A stretch of 13,277 nt of DNA. Source: Clostridia bacterium. Its GTDB lineage: Bacteria; Bacillota; Clostridia; TANB77; CAG-508. Location: contig CAAECB010000006.1 of assembly GCA_900754285.1 (NCBI GenBank), positions 1-13,277 of the forward strand. Direction: 5' to 3'. The position numbers were made by a program, and so were the translations under genes. Below the pieces are notes generated by a model. The model saw nothing but the letters and a program-made list of their open reading frames with translations. It was not told the origin of the DNA and made no database searches. Shown piece by piece: positions 13,267 to 13,277 of the stretch (positions within the stretch are counted from its first letter, which is position 1; every line of letters starts with the position of its first letter).

Positions 13267-13277
13267 GAAAATAAAAA

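Overview
The window looks like a chromosomal core region of a low-GC Firmicute, most likely an uncultured clostridial-type gut or anaerobic bacterium. The reasons are the very AT-rich sequence, AGGAGG-type ribosome binding sites with TTG, GTG and ATG starts, CIRCE operators ahead of an hrcA-grpE-dnaK-dnaJ cluster, and the downstream order recJ, relA, metallo-beta-lactamase (MBL) hydrolase, hisS. That order is a thinned version of the clostridial recJ-apt-relA-dtd-MBL-hemZ-hisS neighbourhood. This assignment is an inference from gene order and composition; no rRNA or tRNA gene is present.

Layout. Positions 1-80 are an unresolved gene edge. A two-way terminator (80-125) and the minus-strand purine nucleoside phosphorylase deoD (147-884) follow. 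A divergent regulatory gap (885-1062) carries a sigma-A-type promoter and two CIRCE-like operators, and serves the heat-shock operon hrcA (1063-2073), grpE (2097-2618), dnaK (2901-4745) and dnaJ (4969-6132). The grpE-dnaK and dnaK-dnaJ spacers are unusually long (282 and 223 nt) and full of inverted repeats. An intrinsic terminator (6195-6230) closes that operon. The second plus-strand block is recJ (6294-7991), the bifunctional (p)ppGpp enzyme relA (8069-10270), an MBL hydrolase of the glyoxalase II type (10399-11049) and hisS (11179-12477). It ends at a terminator (12490-12537) shared with a convergent minus-strand Crp/Fnr-type regulator (12533-13165). That regulator's strong promoter overlaps a perfect palindrome.

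How the genes work together. HrcA represses its own operon through CIRCE; GrpE, DnaK and DnaJ form the Hsp70 folding cycle. RecJ (DNA repair exonuclease), RelA (stringent alarmone synthesis and hydrolysis) and HisRS (tRNA charging) are housekeeping functions that are adjacent rather than one pathway, although uncharged tRNA is what activates RelA on the ribosome.

The most unusual feature is a pair of related long palindromic elements (10270-10382 and 11049-11159). They fill the gaps on either side of the MBL gene. Each has perfect 33-bp inverted arms with a GC-rich core, around a nearly identical AT-rich centre. The two copies differ by base changes that are compensated in the opposite arm, and each abuts and contributes to the stop codon of the gene before it. 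They look like members of a dispersed REP/BIME- or MITE-like family. No transposase is in the window.
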